From the NCBI GenBank assembly GCA_020445415.1, contig JAGRGP010000034.1, positions 1-40,997 of the forward strand: a stretch of DNA of 40,997 nucleotides, in the 5' to 3' direction. The first letter of the stretch is position 1, and the number at the start of each line of letters is the position of its first letter. Made by a program: the position numbers and the translations under genes. Under the pieces are notes generated by a model. The model was not told where the DNA came from. It searched no databases and saw nothing but the letters and a program-made list of their open reading frames with translations. Below, piece by piece: positions 1 to 8,469 of this stretch. Source of the DNA: Gammaproteobacteria bacterium (lineage in GTDB: Bacteria > Pseudomonadota > Gammaproteobacteria > Chromatiales > Chromatiaceae).

Positions 1-1255
1 GGCTGGAGAAGAAATACTTGAACTCCAAGGTCCCTCTTGGGGTGTACATATACTTTTGGGTGGTAACCCGGGAGATAGTGGATTCGTGCATATCCAAGGC
101 TTCGGCGATCTCCCGTAATACCAATGGTCTCATCGCTTCGGCGCCGTGTTCGAAAAAACCGCGCTGGAATTCAACAATTTTCGTTGCAACTTTCAGCAGG
201 GTCTCGTTACGGCTGATTAGACTCTTCATGAACCAGCGGGCTTCCTGCATGTGGTTCTTAAGGTAGACATTGTCATCACTGTTGTCGGCGCGACGTATGA
301 GCTTGGCGTATTCTGGGTTCACGCGCAGTTTGGGGGTTGCCTCCGAATTCAACTCCACATGCCAAACCCCGTTGCGTTTCGAAACAAAAACATCGGGTAA
401 CACGTACTGCGGCTCCGTATCCGCCACTAGGGTTCCCGGTCGGGGAGTTAGGGAGCGGATCAGACGGTTGACTGCTTGCAGCTCTTCATCTTCGATCTTG
501 AGTTTGCGTTTGATCTGGTTGTGGTCTTGCTGCGCCAGAAGTTCAAAGTAATCCCGCAGCAATAGAATGGCCTGATCCCGGTATGGGGTATCCTGGGGTA
601 ACTGCTGTAACTGGATCAGCAGGCACTCCTGTGGTGAGCGAGCCCCCACGCCCGGTGGATCAAATTGCTGAAGCCGATGCAATACCGCCTCGATTTCGTC
701 TAGCTCTAGGTCTTCGTTGTCCAGGCCGCTTAGGATGTCGTCCAGGCTAACCTCCAGATAGCCATCTTCGTTAATGGCGTCAACCAGTGCGGTAGCGATA
801 GCTCGGTCGTTCTCACTAAACGGCGTGAGATTAAGCTGCCAAAGGAGGTAGTCTTGTAATGTGCGGGCGGTTCTGCGGTGTATCAGATAATCTTGATCTA
901 CGCTTTCCCGACTGCCAGAGCCCGAACTGGGCGGGAGGGTGCTGTCGTAAATGTCGTCCCATGCACTATCGACCGGTAGATCATCCGGGAGGACGTTGGC
1001 ATCGGCTTGCACCTCTTTCTCGTTATTGGCATCGTTGCTGGACCGCTGTGTACCGTTTAGCTCCGGAAGCTCTGCGGCATATTGTTCCCGAGTGGCACCC
1101 TCTTCCTCGGTTTCCAGCATCAGGTTGGACTCAAGGGCGTCTTGAATTTCCTGCTTTAGATCCAGTGTGGAGAGCTGCAACAGGCGGATGGCCTGCTGCA
1201 ACTGGGGTGTCATGGTAAGTTGTTGCCCGAGGCGAAGCTGTATTGTCTGCTTCAT
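1..1255 (-). CDS. rpoN: RNA polymerase sigma-54 factor RpoN (C-terminus cut by window edge)
   Basis: This is the alternative sigma factor that directs RNA polymerase to -24/-12 promoters and needs AAA+ activators. The reading frame begins at an ATG at 1255 and stays open to base 1, giving 418 residues against about 480 in the family. The N-terminus carries the glutamine- and leucine-rich region I (MKQTIQLRLGQQLTMTPQLQ). An acidic stretch follows, then the core-binding region. The helix-turn-helix segment (VLREIAEALDMHESTISRVT) and the conserved TPRGTLEFKYFF are present near the edge. The RpoN box, roughly the last 60 residues, lies outside. It follows lptB on the same strand, the usual order in gammaproteobacteria. 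The 234-bp gap holds a TAGAAT -10-like element at 1310-1315 but no convincing -35, so rpoN may be partly transcribed from its own promoter. Identity is near certain. Confidence 0.97.
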   Translation of the reverse strand, partial: MKQTIQLRLGQQLTMTPQLQQAIRLLQLSTLDLKQEIQDALESNLMLETEEEGATREQYAAELPELNGTQRSSNDANNEKEVQADANVLPDDLPVDSAWDDIYDSTLPPSSGSGSRESVDQDYLIHRRTARTLQDYLLWQLNLTPFSENDRAIATALVDAINEDGYLEVSLDDILSGLDNEDLELDEIEAVLHRLQQFDPPGVGARSPQECLLIQLQQLPQDTPYRDQAILLLRDYFELLAQQDHNQIKRKLKIEDEELQAVNRLIRSLTPRPGTLVADTEPQYVLPDVFVSKRNGVWHVELNSEATPKLRVNPEYAKLIRRADNSDDNVYLKNHMQEARWFMKSLISRNETLLKVATKIVEFQRGFFEHGAEAMRPLVLREIAEALDMHESTISRVTTQKYMYTPRGTLEFKYFFSS

Positions 1256-1489
1256 ACAGGATCAGGAAACGGCATCTGGTACGTTATTTGTATGTCTCGC
1301 CACATCTTCATTCTAGCCGAATTTGCCCCCAGGGCTATAAAAACATCCGGTACGCATTTTTGCTCTGGATCAACGAAATCTTCCCATCCCTCTCGATGAG
1401 GAGATTCTCGCGAATTTCCCCCCGGTTCAGGCGCGCCAGCAAAACGAATTCGAGGAGCATATCCGGGCTCCAGGCATACCGGTCCCAGT

Positions 1490-2215
1490 TCACAGCCGAA
1501 ACTCGTTCCCCAAATATACCGAGCGTACTTGCTTGTCGGCGAGAATGCCATTTGGCTCTCCGGCCGTGATGACCTGGCCTTGATGAAGTATGTAGGCTTT
1601 TTCACAAATACCCAGTGTCTCGCGCACGTTGTGGTCGGTGATAAGTACCCCGATGTTTCTATCGGTAAGTTCTTTGATAATGCCTTGGATATCTTTTACC
1701 GAGATCGGGTCAATCCCGGCGAACGGCTCGTCCAGGAGAATAAAGGCCGGCTCCATGGCCAGGGAGCGGGCGATCTCCAGACGGCGCCGCTCTCCCCCCG
1801 AGAGGCTCAGGGCCAGATTTTCGCGCAGGTGGTTCAAGCCAAAGTCCATCAGCAGTGCGTCGCAGGCTTCGGCCTGCTGGCCTCTGGTCATATCTTTTCG
1901 AGTCTCGAGTATAGCCAGGATGTTGTTCTTTACGGACAATTTACGGAAAACTGAAGGCTCTTGAGCTAAGTACCCGAGTCCGAGCTTGGCCCGGGCGTGC
2001 ATCGGCAGTGCCGTGATATCATGGCCATTGATGCTGACCAGGCCAGCTTCTGTCGGCACGAGCCCGGCGATCATGTAGAAACAGGTGGTTTTCCCGGCGC
2101 CATTTGGGCCGAGTAACCCCACTACCTGTCCACTGGCCACATCCAGGGATACATCATTGACGACTGCCCGGTTCCGATAATGCTTCACGAGATTGCGGGC
2201 ACTGAGTAAGCTCAT
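1490..2215 (-). CDS. lptB: LPS export ABC transporter ATP-binding protein LptB
   Basis: This cytoplasmic ATPase of the LptB2FG complex powers extraction of LPS from the inner membrane into the LptC-LptA bridge. The 241 residues match the family length. Walker A (GPNGAGKT) is at about 36-43, the Q-loop Gln at 85, the signature LSGGE at 138-142, Walker B FILLDE at 158-163 and the switch His in TDHNVRE near 195. The protein also has the LptB hallmark FAGIDP after Walker B. Its ATG overlaps the lptA stop by 4 nt, which implies translational coupling. rpoN lies downstream. LptF and LptG are not in the window and are usually encoded elsewhere in gammaproteobacteria. Confidence 0.98.
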   Translation of the reverse strand: MSLLSARNLVKHYRNRAVVNDVSLDVASGQVVGLLGPNGAGKTTCFYMIAGLVPTEAGLVSINGHDITALPMHARAKLGLGYLAQEPSVFRKLSVKNNILAILETRKDMTRGQQAEACDALLMDFGLNHLRENLALSLSGGERRRLEIARSLAMEPAFILLDEPFAGIDPISVKDIQGIIKELTDRNIGVLITDHNVRETLGICEKAYILHQGQVITAGEPNGILADKQVRSVYLGNEFRL

Positions 2216-2736
2216 GGTTTTGTTTCGGTCTTGGGTTGAATAGAGATGCGCACCCGCTGCTTACCCTGAGCGCTGGTACCCGCTTTTACCTGGCCGTTGC
2301 TGCGGTCGATCGTGATTCGGTCGCTGGAGAACGAGTCTTTTCCCTGAATCAGTACGGCATCACCCGTCATGTGCAATAACTCGCTGGCCAGGTAGTAATC
2401 CGCCTTTTTGGCTCGCGCCTTGATGAGTTCATCCTTGTCGGTCATTTGCTGAAACTCCACGGGAGAACCCTCCGCGATGACTTGATCCGTTTTGCCAGCC
2501 TTTTGGATAATGGTCACTTTGTCGGCGTTGAGAATGACCGTGCCCTGAGTTACCTTGACGTCACCGCTATACACGCTGACTCCCGATTGGTCATTGATAT
2601 CCGCCGCGTCCGCTTCTACGAAGATGGGTTGGTTCTTGTCCGACTCCCGGGCCCCGGTTGGTATCGGCAGGGATAGAGCCAAGGATAGGACCAGCAGGCC
2701 GGGAGCCGCCCATCCGTTAGTTTTGTTCAATCTCAT
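2212..2736 (-). CDS. lptA: Periplasmic LPS-bridge protein LptA
   Basis: LptA is the periplasmic beta-jellyroll protein that polymerises between LptC and LptD to carry LPS across the periplasm. The 174-residue product has a Sec signal peptide (hydrophobic residues about 11-27, likely cleavage near PTGA-RES). An OstA/LptA domain follows at about 35-160, recognisable from [17 protein letters not shown] and the repeated short beta strands ([20 protein letters not shown]). The C-terminal tail is charged and probably disordered. The start overlaps the lptC 3' end by 20 nt and the stop overlaps lptB by 4 nt. These overlaps mark a single lptC-lptA-lptB operon. Confidence 0.96.
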   Translation of the reverse strand: MRLNKTNGWAAPGLLVLSLALSLPIPTGARESDKNQPIFVEADAADINDQSGVSVYSGDVKVTQGTVILNADKVTIIQKAGKTDQVIAEGSPVEFQQMTDKDELIKARAKKADYYLASELLHMTGDAVLIQGKDSFSSDRITIDRSNGQVKAGTSAQGKQRVRISIQPKTETKP

Positions 2737-3289
2737 AACGACCTCTTACCTCGGCAAGTAGTTTGACCCGAGACGGCTTGGCGAACCATACCTGCATGCC
2801 CTTAGACTCAATCCAGCTCTTGCCACTTTGCAGGAAGGCATCTTCGGTGGTTTCGGCGAATTCTTGGGCCGGCGTGATGATGAGATCACGTGTCACAATT
2901 CGAGCTGGGCGCACCCCATCGGCACCTTTTCGGTCTATGTGCACGCTGCCTTGCAGCAGAATTTTTTCTCCATCGGCGGAAACCAGCCCGGTTTCCGAGC
3001 GGGTTTCCCAGGGTGGCGCTTCACCATCATACACGGTCATCCAGGGTTCGGTGAGTTCCGTGGTGTCATCGTCTGGATAATGAACCATGCGCTTGGCGGC
3101 AAGCCGTTTGTCGGGTTTGCCGTTTTCTCCAAGGGAGATGGCGACAAATCCTTCGAGAAAATAGTCGGGGCTATGTGGCTGGTGTTGGTAGGCGAGTTCG
3201 ACCTCGGCTTTGCGGGCCAGCCAGCCGCTGACCGCTACCAGCACCAGCACCAACCCCCCTGCCAGGAAGGTATTGCGTTCAGCGATCAA
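2717..3289 (-). CDS. lptC: LPS export membrane protein LptC (TTG start)
   Basis: LptC is the inner-membrane bitopic protein that passes LPS from LptB2FG to LptA. I place the start at a TTG at 3289 overlapping the kdsC stop (TTGA). A GGAG lies 8 nt upstream, and the resulting 190 residues match the roughly 190 usual for LptC. A longer frame runs up to 3346 but only adds sequence that is kdsC in another frame. Residues about 5-24 form the single membrane anchor (FLAGGLVLVLVAVSGW). The rest is the periplasmic beta-jellyroll domain with typical LptC strands (MVHYPDDDTTELTEPWMTVY, LLQGSVHIDR). It is embedded in the kdsC-lptC-lptA-lptB run. The call is firm; the exact start is inferred. Confidence 0.93.
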   Translation of the reverse strand: MIAERNTFLAGGLVLVLVAVSGWLARKAEVELAYQHQPHSPDYFLEGFVAISLGENGKPDKRLAAKRMVHYPDDDTTELTEPWMTVYDGEAPPWETRSETGLVSADGEKILLQGSVHIDRKGADGVRPARIVTRDLIITPAQEFAETTEDAFLQSGKSWIESKGMQVWFAKPSRVKLLAEVRGRYEIEQN

Positions 3290-3813
3290 CGGTATCTCTC
3301 CATCGCGGTGCCCAGACTGCCCTGAGCCTCCATGAGCAGCTCGCAAACCTCTCTGGCTGCTCCCCGCCCTCCGGGCGACCGAGTTTGCCAGTGGGCGAGT
3401 CTTAGTACTTCCTGGTGAGCATCTTGCACCGCAACCGACAAGCCCACTCGCCGCATAATGGGAAGATCTACTACATCATCTCCGACATAAGCAATCTGTG
3501 AGCTGTCAAGCTGGAGTTTTTCCTTGAGCTCAAGGAATGCCGGCAGCTTGTCTTCCCTGCCCTGGAAGAGGTGCTTGATACCGAGGTTTTCCATGCGCAA
3601 GGAGACCACTCTCGAGGTGCGGGCGGTGATGATCCCGATATCCACCCCGGTACCCAGCAGCATCTTCATGCCTAATCCATCCTTCGAATAGAAGGTTTTG
3701 TATTCTTGCCCGTCATCGCCAAGGTACAGCCCTCCGTCGGTCAGTACCCCATCGACATCAAAGATCACCAGCCGTATTGATGCCGCCTTCCTCAATAGCT
3801 CTGTGTCCTGCAT
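3286..3813 (-). CDS. kdsC: 3-deoxy-D-manno-octulosonate 8-phosphate phosphatase KdsC
   Basis: KdsC is a HAD-family phosphatase that removes phosphate from Kdo-8-P to give Kdo, the inner-core sugar of LPS. The chosen ATG at 3813 follows an AAAAGGGAG ribosome-binding site and gives 175 residues, the normal KdsC size. A longer frame to 3885 is open but has no support. HAD motif I FDVDGVLTDG (Asp19 and Asp21) is at the N-terminus. TARTSRVV represents motif II, and GDDVVDLPIMRRVGLSVAV carries the motif IV acidic pair. This is the capless C0-type HAD typical of KdsC tetramers. It is directly downstream of kdsD, so consecutive pathway enzymes are co-encoded. Confidence 0.96.
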   Translation of the reverse strand: MQDTELLRKAASIRLVIFDVDGVLTDGGLYLGDDGQEYKTFYSKDGLGMKMLLGTGVDIGIITARTSRVVSLRMENLGIKHLFQGREDKLPAFLELKEKLQLDSSQIAYVGDDVVDLPIMRRVGLSVAVQDAHQEVLRLAHWQTRSPGGRGAAREVCELLMEAQGSLGTAMERYR

Positions 3814-3897
3814 GTGTTGCTCCCTTTTGATCCACCAAGGACCGATGGCGAGGGTATCGGCTCGATTCCCGCTCCGGTCCGGCAAAACTGTTCCCCA

Positions 3898-4896
3898 TTA
3901 GACGACACCGGCCCGCAACAGGTCATGCATGTTCAGGGCTCCGGTCAGCCGGCCATCCTCCGCGACGATGAGCAGGGCATTGATCTTATTGTCCTGCATG
4001 ATCTTCAACGCCTCAACCGCGAGCATCTCCCCTGATGCCGTCTTACAGCGGCGGGTCATGAATTCCGATACCAGACTGCGCCGAATATCGATCTCGCGGT
4101 CCAGAGTGCGCCTCAGGTCACCATCCGTGTAAACTCCCTCTAGGCGGCCGTCTGTTCCGACGATTGCGGTCATGCCCAGCCCCTTGTTGGTCATTTCCAC
4201 CAGGGCATCCCTCAGATAGGCATCCCGGGGCACCGCGGGGATCTCGTCGCCCGTGTGCATGATATCCTTGATGTGCAGCAACAATCGGCGCCCCAGGGCG
4301 CCTCCAGGGTGGGAGCGGGCGAAATCCGACTCCGTGAATCCGCGTGCTTCAAGCAAGGCGACTGCCAGTGCATCGCCCATCACCAGACTTGCCGTGGTGC
4401 TGGAGGTGGGCGCCAGATTCAGCGGGCAGGCCTCTTGCTCGACGCTGACGTCGATGTGCACATCCGATTCCCGGGCCAGATTGGAGGCGGGGTTTCCGGT
4501 CATAGAGATCAGTGGTACACCCAGCCGCTTGATAATCGGAATGATTGTCAGAAGCTCCGATGTTTCTCCCGAGTTTGAGAGTGCCAGCACCACATCCTTT
4601 GTAGTGATCATGCCCAGATCGCCATGACTAGCCTCGCCGGGGTGAACGAAAAACGCCGGACTACCGGTACTTGCCAATGTGGCCGCGATCTTGCCGCATA
4701 TGTGGCCGGACTTACCCATCCCGGTGACGACGATCCGCCCTTCGCACTGGAGCAGGTAGTGGCAAGCGGTCGCGAATTCCTCGTTGATCCTATCCGTGAG
4801 TTTCTGAACCGCCGCAGCTTCGTTGCGGATCACGGCCAGGCCGAGGTTACAGAATTTTTTTCGTTCTTCAGAACTGGGCTGGGACTTGCGGGTCAT
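3898..4896 (-). CDS. kdsD: Arabinose-5-phosphate isomerase KdsD
   Basis: KdsD converts ribulose 5-phosphate to arabinose 5-phosphate, the first step of Kdo synthesis. From the ATG at 4896 the protein is 332 residues, close to the 328 of the E. coli enzyme. The SIS sugar-isomerase domain (about 35-200) has GMGKSGH at 59-65, then FFVHPGEASHGDLGM, SNSGET and the CPLNLAPTSSTT segment. Two CBS domains follow, starting around IMHTGDEIPAV, and the protein ends in the strongly conserved MHDLLRAGVV. A TTG at 4953 preceded by GGAG is an alternative start adding 19 residues. Neither start has an ideal ribosome-binding site. It is the first gene of the kdsD-kdsC-lptCAB operon, so a promoter is expected in the gap upstream. 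Confidence 0.96.
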   Translation of the reverse strand: MTRKSQPSSEERKKFCNLGLAVIRNEAAAVQKLTDRINEEFATACHYLLQCEGRIVVTGMGKSGHICGKIAATLASTGSPAFFVHPGEASHGDLGMITTKDVVLALSNSGETSELLTIIPIIKRLGVPLISMTGNPASNLARESDVHIDVSVEQEACPLNLAPTSSTTASLVMGDALAVALLEARGFTESDFARSHPGGALGRRLLLHIKDIMHTGDEIPAVPRDAYLRDALVEMTNKGLGMTAIVGTDGRLEGVYTDGDLRRTLDREIDIRRSLVSEFMTRRCKTASGEMLAVEALKIMQDNKINALLIVAEDGRLTGALNMHDLLRAGVV

Positions 4897-5550
4897 GTTA
4901 TTCGTACCGGTTTCCGATGAATTTATCGGAGTGTCGACTCGGGGGTATCTCAACTGTTTACTCCAGGCGCGTCATTCGAGGGGCATCCAACGCCAGAATA
5001 CCGCCAACAACCAGGTTTCTGCGAATGGGTTGAACGCCTTATTGCCAACGCTGAAATCTATCTCGGGCATTACGAACGTTGAACCGGTCACCGGTATGTT
5101 TCCCCAACCATCTCCAATCTCCCCACAGTCGAGAGGTCGTGGATGGATAGGTCGGGTACAGCCGGTATTTATGCAGTTGCCACAAATAGTGGAGCTCATG
5201 ATACTGCTGATACGGGAGGCATGCTAATACTCAGCGGTGCGGTCCGTGCTCAACCGAGCAGCACCAGGAGCCCCATTTAGGTACATTTTGCCTCGGGCCA
5301 GTATCGTTGAGCCGCCCGGCAGGGCTACCGGGCCGCGATGCTGGGGCAACATGAGGGGGAGCCCTGCACCTTTTTCCACGGCAATCGGAAAGCGATTGGC
5401 ATCGGCATGGAGTGGGGATGACAGCCGCAACCAGTGGAGCAATCGGAGATGAGACACAAGGATAGCGCCTATGTTTCAGCCGCTAAGTCTCGAAATCACG
5501 AGGTATGGGTCCAGGCGTTTCCCAGCCTGGAGGCGGTGTTCGTGGGGCGG
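4897..5550. other. Long intergenic region without a recognised gene
   Basis: About 650 bp separate kdsD from the DUF4426 gene. Two short minus-strand frames (about 75 codons at 4972-5199 and 77 codons at 5224-5457) are open. Neither resembles a family I know, neither has a convincing ribosome-binding site, and their composition does not look protein-like. A hairpin with a 7-bp perfect stem (TCCAGGC/GCCTGGA, 8-nt loop) lies at 5510-5531, just past the DUF4426 stop codon, but no T-tract follows it. The kdsD operon promoter must be here or in front of an upstream gene; I could not pick one with confidence. Confidence 0.5.
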
Positions 5551-5994
5551 TCAGTCGATAAAAAATTCCTGACTGAGTTCAGCCTTGATGCTTTCCGGCC
5601 CGTTTTCGGGGTGCACGTCCAAGGTAAATGTCAGGAGTTCGCGGTGGACGATGGGAAACTCGCCGATATAGTAGATAGCCTCTCCTTCCCGTACTTCCCG
5701 CATGTCGATTTCACGCGTCTGGCCGGTGAGATTCCGGGCACTGGCGGCAATTCGCGCGGTAACCGCGGTACCCGTGGTATTCGGGATTTGTTTGATCACA
5801 CTGACACTCAACATACCTCGGTATTTGCTGCGGATGATGCCATAGGCACTGGCGATTTCCGGCGTGAGTAATGCGGTGGGAATGGCATTGTGATGGACTA
5901 CGTAACCTGCTTGCCGGGTGCTATTTTCCGCGGCGGCGAGAAGGGGCAGCAACAACAGGCAGGCCCAGGCGGCGGCGGTAATACGGGTTTTCAT
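5551..5994 (-). CDS. DUF4426 domain-containing exported protein
   Basis: This is a small exported protein of unknown function. The 147 residues begin with a clear Sec signal peptide (MKTRITAAAWACLLLLPLLAAA). The rest matches the DUF4426 pattern as I remember it: a YVVHHNAIPTALLTPEIASAYGI opening adjusted to this protein, IIRSKYRGMLSVSV, AARNLTGQ-like SARNLTGQ, REVREGEAIYYIGEFP and a C-terminal EFF. In Pseudomonas a DUF4426 gene sits in the same neighbourhood as yggT-proC-yggS-pilT, which supports the call. The ATG at 5994 has a GAGGA ribosome-binding site, and a TATAGT -10 element lies just upstream, so it may be transcribed separately from the GTPase gene. Function remains unknown. Confidence 0.85.
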   Translation of the reverse strand: MKTRITAAAWACLLLLPLLAAAENSTRQAGYVVHHNAIPTALLTPEIASAYGIIRSKYRGMLSVSVIKQIPNTTGTAVTARIAASARNLTGQTREIDMREVREGEAIYYIGEFPIVHRELLTFTLDVHPENGPESIKAELSQEFFID

Positions 5995-6025
5995 GTCGCT
6001 GTCCTCGTTGCGTGAGAGTATGCCT

Positions 6026-6054
6026 ACTATAGCAGCGAACCTGACAGGATGAAT
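6026..6054 (-). promoter_or_regulatory. Candidate promoter of the DUF4426 gene
   Basis: On the minus strand a TATAGT hexamer (five of six matches to the -10 consensus) lies at 6031-6026. A weak -35-like ATTCAT is 17 bp upstream. Initiation would fall near 6019, giving a leader of about 25 nt that contains the GAGGA ribosome-binding site. The -35 is poor, so this is a suggestion only. Confidence 0.4.
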
Positions 6055-6068
6055 TGATTTCTGTGCGA

Positions 6069-6104
6069 CGTCCGCAGCGGACTGTCATGGCCCCCTGTCA
6101 TGAC
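6069..6104 (-). other. Two small stem-loops after the dynamin-like GTPase gene
   Basis: Between the stop of the GTPase gene and the DUF4426 promoter are two inverted repeats. One is a 5-bp stem with a 3-nt loop (GTCCG-CAG-CGGAC, about 6070-6082). The other is GTCATG paired with CATGAC at 6084-6089 and 6099-6104. Neither is followed by a T-run on the minus strand, so they are not classical intrinsic terminators. They could slow polymerase or protect the 3' end of the upstream message. Confidence 0.3.
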
Positions 6105-6128
6105 CTTGAAGATCTTCGTTTATCGGGA

Positions 6129-8144
6129 TTAGGCGGTGACGGGAGTGCTTTGCCGTGCCGGCCGGGATGAGTTATTACCGGTTGTCCGGTGGCTGCGGTG
6201 CAGTGCCTGATGCATGTCTCTTAGCACCGCTTGCTGCGTGGAGATAGCGGTTTCCTGTTCTGTCAGGTCGGCGATGCGCCGCTGCAAATTCTCCCTCGAC
6301 TGGCTGATTTTCTGCATATCCTGGATCTTTGACTCCATCAGATTCCGTCGTTCCCTGATCTGGAATGCCAGCGGCTCCAGTACCATCTTCATCCAACTAT
6401 CAATCTCCCGTTTGGCGGCGCTGAGTATGGCACGGGCCCGGCTTACCACCGCCGAAAAAAATTGTTTGATGAGAAAATGCTTTTCGGTAATCGCGATATG
6501 CAGGCCGTTGCGAAATACCTCGGCCTCTTTGAGCAGCGTTTCGAGCTCCACGCGGTAGCGCATCACGGAAAACATCCTGGGCTGGGTGACGGTAAACCCG
6601 TGCAGTGTCTGAAACAGGCGGTAGACGCTGCGCGCCTTTTTTCTGACCTCTTCGCTTTCATGCATCAGGATTTGCATGTCCGTTCGGAAGGTGCTGAGGA
6701 TCAGTCGCATATTGCTTCTGAGGCCGAGAGTGGTCCGACTTTTCAACATCCTGCCGCGGGTTTCGTCGATCAATTGATCGATTCTCGAAAGATCGAGTAT
6801 TCGATAAAGGCTCTCGCTCTGCTGCCGCAGTGCCTCCCGGTTCTCTCGGAATGCCTTTACATCCTCAAGATAAGCCAGGTGCTCATCGCGGGTGGCCGAG
6901 ATCATATGCTCGATGACATGTTCGCTCTTTCCCGCCAGCCCCTCCAGGCTCCGCAGCTGCTCTTTTAGGCCCTGTTGTCGGGCGGCGACCATATCCAGGG
7001 TTCCCTCAAGCATTTGGGAGAACTCGGCACTGACGGTATCTTGGATAATTGCCCGCCTGGCATCGAGGATATCCCGGGACAGGTGGAGTTCCAGCCCACT
7101 AAGGGCGCTGCGCTCCAATAAGGCGGTGTCTGTCTTAACCTTGGCGAGTAGTCCTTTTTGAGCCGATACGGGAAATATCTGGCAGGTGCTGATACCCAGG
7201 ATCCGGGAGGTCTCTTCCTTTTGTTTCGCGATCATTGCCTCGACGGCTACCGCCGACTGCAGCTCATCCCAGAGCGTATCTATTTTGTTTAGTACCACAA
7301 TCAGCCCATGCTGGCGGCGTGGATCGAACCCCTTGATATGGTTTTGCCACATTTCCAGGTCGGTACGGGTAACTCCGGTGTCGGCGGCAAGCACAAACAG
7401 TATCGCCTGGGCCGCGGGTAGCATGCTTAGTGTCAGCTCGGGCTCACTGCCCAACGCATTGAGCCCGGGAGTGTCCAGGATCGTCAGCCCCTGTTTCAGC
7501 AACGGGTGCGGAAAAGAAACACGCGCGTGACGCCACTTGGGAATATCCACTCGAATAGGAGCTTCCGCTTCGGGCTGATTGGGGTCCGGTTTGTAAAGAC
7601 CGAGTTCCGCAGCGGCTTCGACGGGTACCTGCCGGGTTTCAATGATTTCCCGCAGCCGGTCTTCTATCCGGTCCGCGGACGCGAGGTCCAGTTGGTGGGT
7701 AACCCAAGCTTTAGGATCCGCTTTCAATTGCTCGAGGGTCACCTCCTGAGTTCGAGTTTCCATCGGCAGTAGGCTGATGTAGGCGGAATCCGCCGCATCG
7801 TCGTAAAACAGTTCGGTTGGGCACATGGTGGTGCGCCCCGCAGTGGATGGCAGCAGCCGGCGGCCATAATCCGAGAAGAATATGGCATTGATGAGTTCGG
7901 TCTTGCCCCGGGAAAATTCGGCGACGAAGGCTAGTGTGAGACGGTCACGCTGGAGGGTGAGACGGCACTCCCGTATACGCTCCCGCCGTTCGGGAGTGAG
8001 CAGTTGGTAGCGTTCCAGCCACCTTTGATAGTCGTCCATGGTGCCCATCAACTGGGTTTTCCACTGGTTGAATTCGCTCAGTTGCCGGTCGAGCGACAGG
8101 TCTGTTGTAGTACTCACTTGGGGAGACCTCGAATCGGAAGGCAT
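6129..8144 (-). CDS. Dynamin-like large GTPase
   Basis: This is a bacterial dynamin-superfamily GTPase, a class expected to act in membrane remodelling or membrane stress. The specific role here is unknown. From the ATG at 8144 it has 671 residues. The P-loop AEFSRGKTEL is at about 75-84, with Ala at the usual first Gly. G2-like threonines occur in TAGRTTMCP. G3 DTPGLN is near 224 and G4 LNKIDTLWDE near 286. The C-terminal half is long, helical and rich in charged residues and Gln, as in the dynamin stalk. No clear transmembrane segment is visible, unlike mitofusin-type relatives. A TTG at 8189 is an alternative start that would overlap yggU. The gene follows yggU by about 25 nt. I know no functional link with yggU/yggT/proC. 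Confidence 0.88.
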   Translation of the reverse strand: MPSDSRSPQVSTTTDLSLDRQLSEFNQWKTQLMGTMDDYQRWLERYQLLTPERRERIRECRLTLQRDRLTLAFVAEFSRGKTELINAIFFSDYGRRLLPSTAGRTTMCPTELFYDDAADSAYISLLPMETRTQEVTLEQLKADPKAWVTHQLDLASADRIEDRLREIIETRQVPVEAAAELGLYKPDPNQPEAEAPIRVDIPKWRHARVSFPHPLLKQGLTILDTPGLNALGSEPELTLSMLPAAQAILFVLAADTGVTRTDLEMWQNHIKGFDPRRQHGLIVVLNKIDTLWDELQSAVAVEAMIAKQKEETSRILGISTCQIFPVSAQKGLLAKVKTDTALLERSALSGLELHLSRDILDARRAIIQDTVSAEFSQMLEGTLDMVAARQQGLKEQLRSLEGLAGKSEHVIEHMISATRDEHLAYLEDVKAFRENREALRQQSESLYRILDLSRIDQLIDETRGRMLKSRTTLGLRSNMRLILSTFRTDMQILMHESEEVRKKARSVYRLFQTLHGFTVTQPRMFSVMRYRVELETLLKEAEVFRNGLHIAITEKHFLIKQFFSAVVSRARAILSAAKREIDSWMKMVLEPLAFQIRERRNLMESKIQDMQKISQSRENLQRRIADLTEQETAISTQQAVLRDMHQALHRSHRTTGNNSSRPARQSTPVTA

Positions 8145-8169
8145 GAGAACGCCGGGGCGCGGGACATGG

Positions 8170-8469
8170 CTAGCCACAACACCCGTCAACCGGGAAACGG
8201 CGGGGCGCGCGGACCCGGATCACTTTATTTCTGCTTTTTGTACCACCCACCAATTCCACCTGCGCGCGGCCAACCCCGAAGGATTTAGCGACAAATTTCA
8301 ATAAATGGGTATTGGCCTGACCGTCCACCGGCGGTGCTGTGATCTGCACCCGGTACTGGTTACCGTAAGGCGCGATGAAAGCGTCTCGGCTTGCCTTGGG
8401 TTGAATACGCAAGTTCAGCAACAGATCCTCCTGTTCCCAGTGGCACCAGGCCGGTGGGTGAACGTTCAC
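8170..8469 (-). CDS. yggU: DUF167/YggU family protein
   Basis: A 99-residue protein of the DUF167 (YggU) family, a conserved small alpha/beta fold of unknown function. Family features are LLNLRIQPKASRDAF near the N-terminus, the ITAPPVDGQAN motif and LVGGTKSRNKVIRV near the C-terminus. It starts with GTG at 8469, overlapping the yggT stop as GTGA, so the pair is translationally coupled. The order yggT-yggU is common in proteobacteria. The last residues (VDGCCG) are not conserved in the family as far as I recall. Confidence 0.93.
   Translation of the reverse strand: MNVHPPAWCHWEQEDLLLNLRIQPKASRDAFIAPYGNQYRVQITAPPVDGQANTHLLKFVAKSFGVGRAQVELVGGTKSRNKVIRVRAPRRFPVDGCCG

Noticed and set aside
1252-1605. 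Open minus-strand frame of 117 codons over the rpoN-lptB gap and the lptB 3' end
   Set aside because: It overlaps lptB in another frame, resembles no family and has no ribosome-binding site; it is probably a chance frame.
4972-5199. Short minus-strand frame with several Cys residues upstream of kdsD
   Set aside because: CGNC and similar spacing hinted at a zinc-binding protein, but the Cys pairs are not arranged as a known finger and nothing else supports a gene.
5224-5457. Second short minus-strand frame in the same gap
   Set aside because: The translation has low-complexity Pro/Gly/Leu stretches, no recognisable motif and no good start signal.
6462-6968. Long plus-strand open frames opposite the dynamin-like gene
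   Set aside because: They are antisense shadows of a gene with clear GTPase motifs.
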